A stretch of 64,000 bases of DNA. It comes from Aaosphaeria pasadenensis. Its lineage: Eukaryota; Ascomycota; Dothideomycetes; Pleosporales. Below are positions 1-11,480 of the stretch, piece after piece (the stretch's first letter is position 1; each line of letters starts with the position of its first letter). The stretch spans positions 186,001 to 250,000 of the forward strand of contig JAKLMB010000034.1 of assembly GCA_022813625.1 (NCBI GenBank). Direction: 5' to 3'. A program made the position numbers and the translations under genes. Under the pieces are notes generated by a model. The model worked only from the letters and a program-made list of their open reading frames with translations, was not told where the DNA came from and made no database searches.

Positions 1-82
1 ATTCGCGCAGCGTCAATTCGGCAGCCCGCGTCCGCTGTTTGTCGCTGTGCTTCAGCACGTTTCTCTTGAATATCTTGCCCAT
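1..82 (-). CDS. 5' end of an unidentified gene, cut by the window edge
   Basis: An ATG at 82 (minus strand) in strong context (TCACCATGG) opens a frame of 27 codons that runs off the left edge without a stop. The visible N-terminus is basic and polar (starts MGKIFKRNVLKHSD) with no signal peptide. I do not recognise the protein. The call rests on the start context and the open frame only, so it could be a chance ORF. The sequence to the left of the window would decide. Confidence 0.4.
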   Translation of the reverse strand, partial: MGKIFKRNVLKHSDKQRTRAAELTLRE

Positions 83-2835
83 GGTGACGATCTGTATGCT
101 GAATATCGAGAGAGCGAGCGAGTGACGAAGGAGGGCGCGCGTGAGTACTTAAGCTTGAATGCCCAAGAGACGACAAGACGCGGGGAGAGAGACATGCCAC
201 GCCCGCTACTGCGAAGTATCTGAGGTTTACGCATCCGTCATCGAAGCCGGTGTGACATCGCTATACCCATCAAGGAAGTTGGGTTACTCCAGAAGCTGGG
301 GTAAATCTGGGGATCGGCACTGATCCAACAATCTAGCGGCGTCATTCCGGCCATGGTGCATGTCATTCGGGGGAGCGGCAGCCGAAGGAGCTGCCTTAGT
401 GGCTACAGGAGAGCGGACGTCTCTGTTTAGAGGCTGAACCTCCAATACCCATGTCGACGTCATCAGGGTTTCTTATGGCCGTTGTCCATGATTTTGACAT
501 GGAGTTGCAGTTGGGGTTGAGGTTGGCTTTGAGGTATGAAGGGCCTTGACCCAATGCAGTCTAGTGGTGAAGTTACAATGTTACTTCAGGATTGGATGTC
601 CCTGCAGTCATGGACTGATCAATCGTCCTGCAGAGTCGTTTGGTCCTCAGGCAAACGGCATCCGGAGCCCAAGACTTCCTTGCAGACCGACCCCTTGCTT
701 CGCGTGCCCTTTAGTAAGGTATGCAAAGAATAGGCCCAGAGAGACTATCGCTGATTGCTCTGTACTTTGACCACCAGACTATGGATTCCATATCGAAGCA
801 TTCGAATAACAGGGAACAAAAAGATAGTCTCAAAGGTTCCTTTAGGCATTGTACCTGATAATGGACAGTATGAATTTGAATGAACAGACAGGCGCAATGT
901 TCGTGCAACGTACCTAGATGGTGACGTTTGCCTAGCAACTGGCGGTGGGCAATGTATGCAGCAACCCGAATCTACAATACTTCAGTATGAGTGTCCCCGA
1001 ATATGCCATCTGCGCGTTCCTCCGAAACAAAGAAACTCCCGGGATCTTTGCTAGTAGAGTGGACCACACGCACTGAGCTCGCATATGCACGTTGAGATAA
1101 GCCGAGCATTGGTTGGATAAACCATAGCTCTACTCTCAATGAAGGCTAATGGGCAGTAGTTGAATCGGGTATGCAACTACCCTCTGGTTTTCTGGCCTTT
1201 ACCGCTCATTTCTCAAATGTTGCTAGGCTGCCGCCGAAGGGGTACCTGGAGCGACAGATCTTCTCGCTGCTTATCATCTGGCACCTGTGTATAAGATCAT
1301 ATCAACAGCGCCCCCCAAAATTAGGAGGTGTGCCCAATTTCCAACTTTATACCCCATCTATATATCAGAATACCAGCCTTCAGACCAGTGAATACTAGAC
1401 GAAGACCATCCATATACGGAGTACCAATTACAACAATGAATGGTCCCGCGGATTTCCGGTCGCTTTCCGCATGAATCTCTGCATCTCAACTGGAGGTGGC
1501 ACGCAACCTGACCATGACTGTATATGAATGGTGGCTGTCGATATTAGGAACGGCAATGCCTTTCGTGAGGTTCAGAAACATGCCGCTCGCTCTTCTTCAA
1601 TCCAAGGTGATTTCACCGCAATCGCTGCGGCGACTGGCGCCATTTACTGGCGATTGAACGAGAATGTGGCTATCTAGCACTCCCACCAGTCATGGACTGC
1701 TACACCATTCCTACTTCAACGAATGTATTCTGCTTTGTCTGGCTGACCGCCCCACGAATATCCTATCGCCATATTATATATACGCCCTAACGATCGCAAA
1801 CTACCACGATGCGAATAGAGTCCGATAGGCCACGAACGAACCGCCCAACTTTTCTCCAGCCTTCCTCCGCAGGTTAGGCTGCGAACCATCCCGGTCGAAC
1901 ATGCCGTCAGATTGTGAAGCTGCTGACTCGGCAGACGTAGCCTGGGTATGATGGTTGGGCGGACAGCCGTGAGCATGGAGCCTGCGGCCGGCGAGATTGG
2001 GCTCCTTTTCTTACTGTGCTCCAAGTGCCTTCTTTCTAGCAGTGAAATCTGACGCCGCAACTTGCTTAGAAAGCTGGTTACTGCCAATCTTCCCTCTAGT
2101 GGCCGTTGCCTTTCTACCTTCCATGGTATGAATCAAGCCACGGAAAGCCTCAGACAGTTGGACCAGACGATTGTCAGTTTGACGGCCGGAAAAGGACAAA
2201 GAACATTTCACGCGAATGTCCTTGCTTTCAATTTCGCTCTGCGGAACTCCTACCGAACACTCTGTCAGTGTTCGGACGGAGCACGAACGAACACCATGAC
2301 TGGTATTACCATTTCCCATATATTCGTTATTCCTTGCTTTCCCGCACTGCGATTGCCTTGACTATACCGTCGGCCACAAGAGACTGGAGATTGCAATGGA
2401 TATATACATTGCCTCATCGACCGGTTGCTGGCTTCCCATGTCATCGATGTGGGACCATGAGGAGTTCAAACCTGTTGATGCGACACGGAGAGATTGGAGG
2501 TGCTTGGCTTCGGGGGTCCATGTCCTCGGACCCGTCCAGGTCTCGCAATCTCGCAGATGGTTGAGAGTTCTCGGCGTCATTGGACAAATCGAATTGTTCG
2601 TCATAAATCTACTCTCCGGTAGTTCCATCGTCTGCGAACATTGCCAGATGGCCACTTGGGACCCCCGCGAATATTCTAAGCACTTCTTTGAACAATTCGT
2701 GTATGAGGCTGTGGTGAAACTCTATGCTTATCTTATTATATACAAAAACGAGAAGAACGTATCCCCGGTCCCATACGCTCTGTCCAGTTCACTATGGAGC
2801 AGACCACTCTTGGGACGAACATAGTATTGTCCCAC
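83..2835. other. Gene-poor stretch, no supported gene
   Basis: About 2.7 kb between the left-edge gene and the repeat block. Several overlapping open frames of 60-150 codons occur on both strands (for example around 1716-2087 and 2106-2824). None shows a recognisable domain, and they overlap one another in different frames, as chance ORFs do. A copy of the 9-mer TACGGAGTA lies at 1415-1423. Otherwise I see nothing assignable. Confidence 0.5.
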
Positions 2836-2955
2836 CGCAACCACGATCAGCTCTATAGCCATGAGCGCCAACCCAAACGCGAACTCGAAGTCACCACAAC
2901 CACGATCAGCTCCACAGCCATGAGCATAATGACATACGCGAACTCGACGAGCGTA
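2836..2955. repeat. Two-copy direct tandem repeat, about 59-bp unit
   Basis: The segments beginning at 2841 and 2900 both start CCACGATCAGCTC, continue with AGCCATGAGC and end with CGCGAACTCGA. This gives two imperfect tandem units with a period of about 59 bp. The repeat is in non-coding DNA and opens a region of several unrelated tandem repeats. Confidence 0.75.
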
Positions 2956-3169
2956 TGGAGGAAGAACATTCCGCCGTAGTCATACCTGCTCCTTGATAGA
3001 ACTCGCACGGCGACAGGATCGATCCATTATATACCCGCCACAAGTGAAAGTTCATCGAACACAACTACACAAATATTCACGTCCGGTCCAAAATACGTCA
3101 GCCGAACGGCGAATATAGGGAACACGATTGATCAGCAGCAATTCCATGTCACCGTCCCAAAAATGCTGG

Positions 3170-3295
3170 ACTATCTCAGGCTTTCGGTCCTTGTCTATTA
3201 ACATATCTTAGGCTTTCGGGCCTAATTTGTTAAAATATCTCAGGCCTTCTCCGCGCTGGAGTATTTATCTCCGGCTTTCTGGCCGGTGGTGGATA
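3170..3295. repeat. Four-copy degenerate minisatellite, about 30-bp unit
   Basis: Four consecutive units carry a TATCTCAGGCTTTCGG-like core, at about 3172, 3205, 3235 and 3265. The third and fourth units are the most diverged (GGCCTTCTCCG and GGCTTTCTGGCC). No coding gene covers them. Confidence 0.75.
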
Positions 3296-5025
3296 TACGG
3301 ACGTGCCTTGTGCTGCGCAGCAACCACTTCACCGCGATACTGCATTGCCCAGGTGTGGAACCTATCCAATTAGGCATGCTCTTCTGATGATCCACGAAAC
3401 ATCTATATAAACATCAAAACCCGTTTACATATATATACACGATTTCGGTCGGTCCGGACACTCGACAGCTTGATAGCAGTTGACGTGACACTTCCAGTGG
3501 ACGAAAGTCTGGGCAATTCAACACGGCCGAAAGATTGCCTCAAGGAGTCATCCGGGGACTTCCGTTCTCCTTCAAATACTGGTCTACTCGCAGAACCACT
3601 TTCCCTGGAGTGTCGGCGCCCGCCCAACTCATGGACCCCAATGAAGGCTTGGGGCACGGGAATGAGCCTTCGCGAAGGGCGAGATACTGCCCAATCGAAC
3701 CCCTTGACGCTTCATACGGCCTACTTTCATGTAATGGCCTTCCGCCAACGTGGGATCGCGAACTGCATATAACGTCCGTCTCAGTTGTTAGAAGTGCCCG
3801 CAATAGCACTGGATGGCCAACACTTCATCGCAAAGACTTGCGTTGCGCGGTTCCGGGGAGACGATTCATCTGCGTGTGGCCCTTACCTATATACGATCCC
3901 ACAGGTGTGAAACCTGTCCCACCATGCATGCTTTTCAGATGGATCATGAAACATCTTCAAAACGATTCCCGACTTCGTATCCATATTCCATCCAGTCGTT
4001 CCGGAAATTGGAGAGCCTTTATCGGACATTTGCGCTGGGATTCTGATACTCCTCAACCAGATGGGCCACAACGAAGTATTAAACTCATGAATCGACTTTT
4101 TGGAGTTGATCAGCGTCAACACATGTGACTTTCTGGCGATACTACTCCAGGTCCGGCGTATGTCTTCCGTCTCGGAAGTGCTCGCAAAAGCACTTGAAGG
4201 CTCGTCGCCCGATAATACCCAGAACATTTATAAGCATCTCAAGCATCGTTCATATATATACATTTCAGCTGTTCCCGCATGTCGAGAGCTGTCCACTAGT
4301 TCACTGACTTCACCTCATAGACCAATGTCTGCGACGGTTGATTTCAGCACTGCGATTTTCAGCGGGAGTTAGTTCCCCTTGGAACGCCGGCTGGCTCGTA
4401 TCACACGAAGCCAATTGCACTTGAATCGCATGGCTCCGCCACGTGGACCCAAACGCTGAGATATGGGCGCTATTTTGGAGCCTTCTTGCACGACGCTTTC
4501 ACAAAGAACCGAATGTGTGGGCTGGAATCCCTGTTACATCACGTATTGTTGTCGGTATCAGAATCGCTCACAATGGTTCTTCATCCAAGAATGACCTATC
4601 ATATACCTTATATATATCCATTTCCCATATACGCAGAACGCGGAATCCCCCTTGAAACCAGGTTGTTCCATCATTCTCCTGACTCAGCCGAGTCGTGTCC
4701 AGTCCGAACCATACTTGACGTCATGAGCATGCTAGAATGGAAGAAGCTGTTCAGAGGCCCACTATATCAGGCAGAGCCAGGACCTCGATCAGAGAACTCC
4801 ATGATCTGTATAACCTACCCAGCCACAGATTGTAGGTCCCGACGTTCTGTTCATATCGATGTTTTGCTCCAAATCCGTATATACCTCAACAAAAATCGCC
4901 GTTGTGTCGAAGTCCGGTCGCGACGTCCACAAGGCATATTGGCTGTCTACCAAGTTTGCAAGTGGGAACGAGCGGTGGCCTTGGTTGGAGGATACTGGCT
5001 TCTATCTGATCATGGCAGTGGATTC
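3296..5025. repeat. Degenerate long duplication in non-coding DNA
   Basis: Two blocks look like an old, diverged duplication. The stretch near 3350-3440 (ending CAGGTGTGGAACCT, GGCATGCTCTTCTGATG, GAAACATCT) is matched near 3900-3960 (CAGGTGTGAAACCTGT, CATGCATGCTTTTCAGATG, GAAACATCTTC). CGTCTCAGTTG..GAAGTGCCCGC near 3777 is matched by CGTCTCGGAAGTGCTCGC near 4168. Open frames of 197 and 211 codons here carry no recognisable domain and vary with the repeats, so I do not call genes. Confidence 0.5.
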
Positions 5026-5186
5026 GTGTACGGTTCCCAAGTGGTGATTTTATATACAGTTCCCAAAACGGGATTCATATACAGTTCCCAAGTAAAGGAT
5101 ACATATACTGTTCCCAAGTAGTGGTTTGATATACAGTTCACAAGCAGTGGACTCATTTACAGTTCGCAAGCAGTGGACTCTTCTAC
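5026..5186. repeat. Six- to seven-copy minisatellite, about 27-bp unit
   Basis: Consecutive units of the form CAGTTCCCAAGTAGTGG followed by ATTCATATA run from about 5028 to 5186. The last two units have CAGTTCACAAGCAG and CAGTTCGCAAGCAG. The unit length of 27-28 bp is not a strict multiple of three, and the array ends about 135 bp beyond the 3' end of the serine hydrolase gene, so it is probably non-coding. Confidence 0.8.
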
Positions 5187-5320
5187 GGTGAAGGTGACTT
5201 CAATCTATATAGTTTGAACTTTCAATCAAGATTTTACAATTCTGCTACCAATGAACTCTCTCCTCTTTGCACTCCCTTGACTTCTATCTGCAGCTCAACT
5301 CAACACCGACCACATAATCA

Positions 5321-6578
5321 TCACTTCGCAAGACCCCGCCAAACCGCCGTCTCAAACTCATTGTTGAACACCCACGCTTTCTCATCCGCCCAAGGCGACG
5401 TCTGCTGCGCGACCATGAGCGCTAAACCCTTCTCCCTATTAACACTCCATAGCAAATTCGGCAACCCACTCCATGTTAGCGTCTTCGCAGGCTTCTCAAA
5501 GTTCTCCCTCTTGACATAGTTCTCGTTTATGAATCCTCCCAGTCCAAAGTTCGGCACTACTCCCTCGTTTGAGCGCCCGAGTGGCGGGCCCCAAGAAAAC
5601 TGCCAGTTCGCTTGTAGAGCGCTCTGTGGTAAATTCCCGTGCTCGAACTGTGGGGTGAATAGCTGGTCCACGGATCCTTTCGTGAGGAGGACTGGCTCAT
5701 CTTTTAGGAGATCGGCGAGCACGCGCGTGTAGTCTGGGACATTGGCGTACAAGCCGTGACCCGCGGCTTCGCCAACGTTGGTCGAAGGGAAGTATGGTGT
5801 CCGGCCGATGCCCAGCGTGCCGTCTTCATTGCGGTTCGACATCTTGACGAGCTTCTTCTCAACCTCGGGCTTGCTAGAGAGATGGAATGTGAAAGATGTG
5901 ATGCCCAGCGGCTTTGCGATGCGCTCTTGAACGTAGGTCTCAAATTTCGTGCTGGTGAGGCGGCTAATGAGAAGGCCCGTCCAGTCGAGCCCTGTACCGT
6001 AACTCCAGCCCTCACCTGCTTCGAAAGAACGGGGCATGAGTGATTCTTCTTCGACGACTTGGTTTGGCGCTGGGAAGTTGGATGTCTCGCCGCGGGAAGC
6101 CCGCCAGCTCATAATGGCTGGGTCGAAGACGTCGTATACGGCACCGCTTGAGTGCGTGAGGAGGTGCCGTAATGTTATCGCTTTTGTCGCGGGCTTCAGT
6201 TCGAAAGAGTTGTTTTCTTTTGCTGTGATGATGGGTTGGCTGGCTAGTTCGGGGATGTGCTTGTCGAGTGGTTCATCGAGCGTGACCAACCCTTTTTCCA
6301 CGACCTGTAGTGCTGCGATTGCGGTGATTAGCTTCGTACACGATGCGATGGCTAGAGTTTGGTCGAATTCCAAAGGGGCGGCATCTTCTTCGACGCCGTT
6401 GTATCCTGCGACGTTCTTGTAGACGATGTTATCTATATGTCTAGTCAATTGTGTGTCAAATACAAGACGGTGCTACATGGTGCCTACCTTTCTTATCCAC
6501 CACCGCTACTATCGCTCCAGCAATGATGTTTTCGCCTTTTGCGGTAGACTTCCGCAGCACCTCTTCAAACGCCTCCAT
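5321..6578 (-). CDS. Beta-lactamase-related serine hydrolase (LovD/esterase type)
   Basis: Two exons, 6578..6488 and 6432..5321, joined across a 55-nt GT..AG intron, give 400 aa. The first exon is missed if only the long frame is read: the ATG at 6578 opens 30 codons and the join restores phase at an Asp codon. The S-x-x-K motif of class C beta-lactamases and transpeptidase-like esterases is at about residues 61-64 (SCTK). The conserved Tyr is in GWSYGTG at about residue 175, followed by a typical GHGLYANVPDYTRVL segment. No signal peptide is visible, so it is likely cytosolic. In fungi this family includes acyltransferases and esterases of secondary metabolism (LovD) and many orphan enzymes. 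No biosynthetic core gene lies nearby, so the substrate is unknown. Confidence 0.88.
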
Positions 6579-7387
6579 CCTGAATTGCCCAGATGTACAG
6601 ATATTGGTCGCTCAAATGCTCGAGATCCTTGCGGTGCTTTACTTCGAAAACATCGACTCGGGCTTCATATACATATATACCTCTCAGCATGAACAAGGAG
6701 ATTACTGTATACAGGCATGGCATTGATAGAATCCTCTTACAACTCAGATTAGTGAACGCTGCGGTGCGTCGCGCATCCTCAATTAGTCAGTGGGGGCGTA
6801 AAGGATGACCGAATTCGCCCGTGTTGCGAGTTACATACCGCCCCGGAACCACGTTGGACCGAAATCTCACATAGGAGTCATACTAAGGGCGCATTTCTAA
6901 TATATTGAGTATTGCATTATTGAATTGTACTACTTGCCGAGAGAATGTGAAATGGTCGTTATCATTGCTGTCCGTTTTCCTTCATAACGTCATTGTCAGC
7001 GCCTAGGGGACAATCTGGGACCCTGCTCGGAGTTGTGTTCACTGCGCAGGTGTAAACATTCTAGGACGTTGAATACAGGATTCATTCCCATCCTAGACCT
7101 TCCCTAGGCCCCTTCAATGCCCAATGTGGTAGATTGTTCCCTTCAGCGTCGATATCGCAAATGTGCCGTTGGGCAAGCCGCGACGTGGAACGAAAGATAG
7201 GTGTTTAGGCATCCAGCGGATCACACAATCTTCTGAAATCATAGATCCCGGAAAGAATTATCAATCCAAAAGACTTTACCGCCAGTTTTAGCCACCAAGC
7301 ATCGTCTCTCCAAGGATTTTGTTGATGTGGGCAAAGTCGTTGCTAACTTATTCTGCATACATAAGCCTTTTCGCGCATACATTGCCC
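6579..7387. other. Intergenic, promoter of the serine hydrolase gene
   Basis: About 0.8 kb between the serine hydrolase start and the 3' end of the F-box-like gene. It has an alternating AT stretch (ATACATATATAC near 6668) and no coherent ORF. Nothing else is assignable. Confidence 0.5.
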
Positions 7388-8470
7388 TTACGCTGTCTCT
7401 GCGTCCTCTATCAAAAGCAGATCTTCCCATGTAGGTACTTCTGGCATATGGCCTTGACACATGAAGCCGGATTCACCTGGCAGATCGATCGAAATAACGG
7501 CGTGAATCCGAATGTTCAAAATAAAGCCAATTGCTTGAAGATACGGACGATTGATGGTAAGGGCCATGTTTTTCATTCTCAATCCCGCGCTGGCTGTCAG
7601 AGGTCTAAGTCGACAGACGGGAGTGTCGTTGACTGCTAACTCTATCTCATCCACGTACTGAGCAAAGACTTCTGTCAAAGCTATGTCCATGGAGGAGAAA
7701 AAGTTACAAAGACCGAATAGATCGTTCCAGAGTGGGTTAAGGTCGTCTACGTCTGTTTCAGTTATGCGCTCAGGTGGCGGGTAACTGACGCGGTGCGCAT
7801 CGGAGGTAGCGATGAATGAGAATCGGAGACGATTGATACGGTTTCCTGGCGCGCAGAATCTCTGAACAAATTTATAGGGATCTTCAAATATACCGCGTTC
7901 GAACACGGGCAAGAGAGCAGCTCGTAGCCAGCGGTTGGCTAAGTCTAATCATGATGAGTAAGGAAATCTTGAGGTGAGAATGATAGATTAACAAATACCT
8001 CCAACGTCCTTCACCAACCCTTTTTTTCCCCTTACTCTTATGTCCAGTCTCGGTATAGTTTTTTGATGGCTTCGTGGCGGTTGAAGCCAGGTTGCCATCA
8101 GCACCCAGTACCCATATCTCTGGGTGATGTCTTCACGCATGAGCGAGTGCCAGTCATATTGTCTCCTTTTCCGTTTCAACGGAAAGCCAATAAGCAGATC
8201 GAGGACAGGGCTTGTTGGTTTGCTCAAAACACGACAGACATCCCTTTTGAAATCCTTGCTCACCAGCATCAAACTTGTAGTGGTTGGGGTCTTGTTGAAG
8301 AATATTTTTTGTATATCCTTCGAATCCTGGTTTAGCGAATACTCGGTTTTTATCGCGTTGGTAATCTGCTCAGTGAGCTGTTGCGGGGTGTCTAGGTGGG
8401 TGTCGAGAGCGAACTCGAGGATGAGGAGCCGCAGCTCGAGCGGAAGGCTGGAAAAGGAAGGCTTCGCCAT
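7388..8470 (-). CDS. F-box-like fungal protein
   Basis: Two exons, 8470..7999 and 7938..7388, with a 60-nt intron (GTATTT..CTTAG), give 340 aa. The N-terminus (FSSLPLELRLLILEFALD) matches the LPxELRxxIxxxA start of the short F-box-like motif found in large fungal families. The rest shows no domain that I recognise. The phase-1 join reads across the splice as KDVG-ANRWLRAALLP, a smooth continuation that supports the model. F-box proteins usually recruit substrates to SCF ubiquitin ligases, but many fungal members have no known role. It is divergently transcribed from the HET gene, 477 bp apart. Confidence 0.75.
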
Positions 8471-8947
8471 TCTCCAATTTCTAGAGTACCAATAGGTGAT
8501 GTGGTGTAGTAGCTCTTTGGATCTACAGTGTTCGGATAATCTGGAATATATCTCTCCCGTAGAAGACTTACAGCTATCCCCATGGAGATTGCCTTGCAGG
8601 ATTGCGGTGAGCTGACGTGTCAGGCTGTACTACCCTACTTTCGGGATTTGACTTGGCAGTACAACGCCTCGGAAGGCTTGTACGACATCTTATCATGTAC
8701 GGCCTCATGAATGGGATCTAGCCTCAGTTTGCCTGGAATTTTACGCCGTCCTTTTTTGTAGTATACATCACATCTTCAGCCAACCTGCTGCTTTTCCCAC
8801 TCTGTGACCGCACTCTCACAGACACCGTGGGTGCATCCTTCTCTTTTATTCTCCCGTTTATTAGAAATCCCAGAAGTCCTTCAACCTCAGCTTGCAGGAC
8901 CTACTTGCCCATTCAGAGCACAATTAAGCTATCCATAATACGACCGG
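8471..8947. promoter_or_regulatory. Shared divergent promoter region, F-box-like / HET genes
   Basis: The 477 bp between two outward-facing start codons must hold both promoters. The HET side is pyrimidine-rich (CTCTTTTATTCTCCCG near 8840), common in fungal 5' leaders. No specific operator is recognised. Confidence 0.45.
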
Positions 8948-10864
8948 ATGGAATCCAAATTCACAACTCTGGGCCCTCCCTTACTCTTTAACAACTCCCT
9001 CCAATCAGGAAAGCTTTGTCCCCAGTGCGTTGAGATATTTGATGGCGGGTCGAATGAGGGTAACCATCACAGGCAGTTCGATCATATCAACAAATCAGCG
9101 AAATCAGGTGAAAGCTTTTGTTTGACGTCATACTATGATACTTCTGCGATAATTCGCAATATTCCTGACAGAGCATCGCCGACCAGAGTATTATGGAAGC
9201 AAGAACTGCCCCATAGTGCATCAATGCTTGATTCGATTTTTCTCAGGAAGTTGATGACAGAATATGAGCTTGCTGGAGACTCTCAAGATCGGGTAGATGT
9301 GATATATGAGCATATCGATCAACTGCCGGATGCGCCACTATGCAGTAAGGAGTGCAGTGCTACTAGTACAGGCCATTTGGGCCCATTGTTACAGGCACGT
9401 AAGTGGCTTGAGGATTGTACCAACGGCCACAAATGCGAATCAACACGAACATCCGTTCCAAGACGCCTTTTAGATCTCAGCGACAAGAAAAATATCAAAG
9501 TGGTTACGATGGAGGGGTATCCTCCTGGCGCACCCTACGCTACGTTGAGTTATTGCTGGGGACCAAACCCTCAGTTCTTAAGACTTACAGCCGAAAATTA
9601 CAATCAGCTGAGGGGAGACATTGCTATTTCGACTCTACCGCAAACCTCTAGAGATGCAATCCTAGTAACCCAAACACTGGGTTTGTCATATTTATGGATT
9701 GATAGCCTATGCATTCTCCAGGAGGGTCCAGGCTCCGAGGAAGATTGGCTTTTCCATCTCCACGACATGGCTGATGTTTTCTCGAACTGCCATGTCTGCA
9801 TTTCTGCCGACAATGGTACCAACCCACACAAGGGTTTGTTCTCGAAGAGAGATCACACCCTGATCCAGCCATTATTCTTCAAAGCGACAGTAGTAAAAGT
9901 TCCCGATATCGAAATCTACTTGACCTTGAATCCTAAAACCCAATGCTCTTACGCCTTTGCGGATGCGCCACTCTGGGATAGGGCATGGGTCGCCCAAGAG
10001 CGCATTCTTGCCCCAAGAGTCCTACATTTTGGAAGGGACCAGTTGTACTGGGAATGCGGGAGTATTACACTGGCATCTGAAGCGTTTCCTAGCGGTATGT
10101 CTACTTCAGAAGATTTTGTCCGCCTTCCAGCCTTCAATATCCCGGACGCAACAATCCATATGGCGCGTTTCTGGTACGCTCTCACGGAGCACTATGCGAA
10201 ATTGAAGCTGTCGCATCCAGAAAAGGATAGACTCAATGGTCTGGCTGGTATTGCTAAGCAGGTATGCCGGGTATTGGACGACGAGTACCACGCTGGCACC
10301 TTCACGAAGCACCTACCAGAGCAGCTGATGTGGAGCGTCATCACTGGGAGCATGCCTGGCAGGAACAACTCTCGGGCACCTTCTTGGTCATGGATAAGCA
10401 TCAATGGCGGAATAACCTGGAACATGGGGGTCTCGACCTTGGGATCGAAGAAGAATACGCTTGCTAGGCTCGTTCACGTGCAAACCTGGCCTCGTCAGGA
10501 GAATGGAAATCAATGGGGTGGCGACCAGAGAGGTGTGATATCGCTAGTTGGACCGCTATTGGACATTTCTGAGATTCCTTTTCCCCACAATAGTGCTAAA
10601 CCCTTGGGAACAGTAGCCTGGGATGAAGATCCCATGAATGATGAGGTCCAAAATGCAACTCTCCATGGCGAACCCAAAGCTTTGTTCGTGCTCGGGTATC
10701 CATGTCCTGGAAATATCATCTTTTTTGGGCTGATAATAGGTCGAAAGGTTGCTGATGAGGACTATTGCCGCCTGGGCTTATTTGACCTCCCACTCGATGT
10801 CAAAAGTGCGTTAGCAACAAAGATCAATAATGAAAACTGTAGGAAAATGGTGCGCATCATCTGA
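8948..10864 (+). CDS. HET-domain (heterokaryon incompatibility) protein
   Basis: A single-exon gene of 638 aa. The HET domain begins around residue 197 with YATLSYCWG, followed by LPQTSRDAI and YLWIDSLCILQ, the three classic blocks of the family. Downstream, WDRAWVAQERILAPRVLHF is the usual fourth block. The N-terminal 190 residues carry the frequent Cys-rich lead-in (CPQCVEIF, WLEDCTNGHKC). HET proteins trigger programmed cell death after non-self recognition between hyphae, although most family members are untested. No NACHT, repeat or membrane domain follows, so this is a stand-alone HET effector-type protein. The ATG at 8948 is the first in frame. Confidence 0.93.
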   Translation: MESKFTTLGPPLLFNNSLQSGKLCPQCVEIFDGGSNEGNHHRQFDHINKSAKSGESFCLTSYYDTSAIIRNIPDRASPTRVLWKQELPHSASMLDSIFLRKLMTEYELAGDSQDRVDVIYEHIDQLPDAPLCSKECSATSTGHLGPLLQARKWLEDCTNGHKCESTRTSVPRRLLDLSDKKNIKVVTMEGYPPGAPYATLSYCWGPNPQFLRLTAENYNQLRGDIAISTLPQTSRDAILVTQTLGLSYLWIDSLCILQEGPGSEEDWLFHLHDMADVFSNCHVCISADNGTNPHKGLFSKRDHTLIQPLFFKATVVKVPDIEIYLTLNPKTQCSYAFADAPLWDRAWVAQERILAPRVLHFGRDQLYWECGSITLASEAFPSGMSTSEDFVRLPAFNIPDATIHMARFWYALTEHYAKLKLSHPEKDRLNGLAGIAKQVCRVLDDEYHAGTFTKHLPEQLMWSVITGSMPGRNNSRAPSWSWISINGGITWNMGVSTLGSKKNTLARLVHVQTWPRQENGNQWGGDQRGVISLVGPLLDISEIPFPHNSAKPLGTVAWDEDPMNDEVQNATLHGEPKALFVLGYPCPGNIIFFGLIIGRKVADEDYCRLGLFDLPLDVKSALATKINNENCRKMVRII

Positions 10865-11324
10865 TTTGGATGTTCAAGAATACTAGATAGAATACATAGC
10901 TCTAGTTGGCGATGAAATGCCGGCTTTTTAACGTTCTTTAACTCTACCAAACGATGCTTGGTTAGTTTCGAATCTAATCTAAGAGCCGCATCTACGTTCA
11001 CAAACATGATATTCTTCAATCCTTTATTCATGTATTCGTTTCAACGGGGATCGGTGTGGTTAAAATAATTTTTCATTCAATGGAGACTCCTGTTACTCAA
11101 TAAATGATGTTCTATGTATAATAACTAAACAAGCAACCCATGCATATACGTCCGAGAAACCAGTACTTGAATTCTTAACCCTGGTATTTCTATATTGTAA
11201 GTCCATGTGCATTCGGAGTGCCTTTCGTCTCCAGGGAATCATCCCCTTCTCCCTCTCATGCCCCCTCCTCTCCTCCCTTCTAAAAACACGAGCAGATGCA
11301 CCTCCCTTCACCAGACAACTCATG
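10865..11324. other. 3' region of the HET gene, no gene seen
   Basis: About 460 bp of unremarkable sequence after the HET stop codon. Open frames on both strands are short and lack domains. Confidence 0.45.
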
Positions 11325-11480
11325 CTATCGCGCAACCATCAACCCCCCCGCCAGCCCACCAAGCCCCAACGTCTCAGCAAGCACGACGAACACCACGAGG
11401 CCCGCGAGCGTCATCCATCCCGCCAGTGCGTACGCGTCTGTTATGCTCGCGGCGGGCAGCGTTGGTGGTTGCAGTTCCAT
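11325..11480 (-). CDS. Possible 51-aa single-pass membrane protein
   Basis: The ATG at 11480 and TAG at 11327..11325 (minus strand) bound a 51-codon frame. The product has a polar N-terminus (MELQPPTLPA), a tryptophan, and a hydrophobic stretch of about 20 residues (WMTLAGLVVFVVLAETLGLG) that could span a membrane once. Local sequence is GC-rich, with third positions rich in G/C as in the coding genes here, unlike the surrounding DNA. An in-frame stop lies shortly upstream, so the start is fixed unless there is a spliced leader. I do not recognise a family. Chance is a real alternative. Confidence 0.4.
   Translation of the reverse strand: MELQPPTLPAASITDAYALAGWMTLAGLVVFVVLAETLGLGGLAGGLMVAR

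Noticed and set aside
1716..2824. Overlapping ORFs of 99-152 codons on both strands
   Set aside because: They conflict with one another, show no domain and lack splice signals that would join them into a gene.
3535..5121. Open frames of 197 and 211 codons on the plus strand as secreted proteins
   Set aside because: No signal peptide or domain, and the frames run through degenerate repeats whose unit length is not a multiple of three. They look like by-products of repeat DNA.
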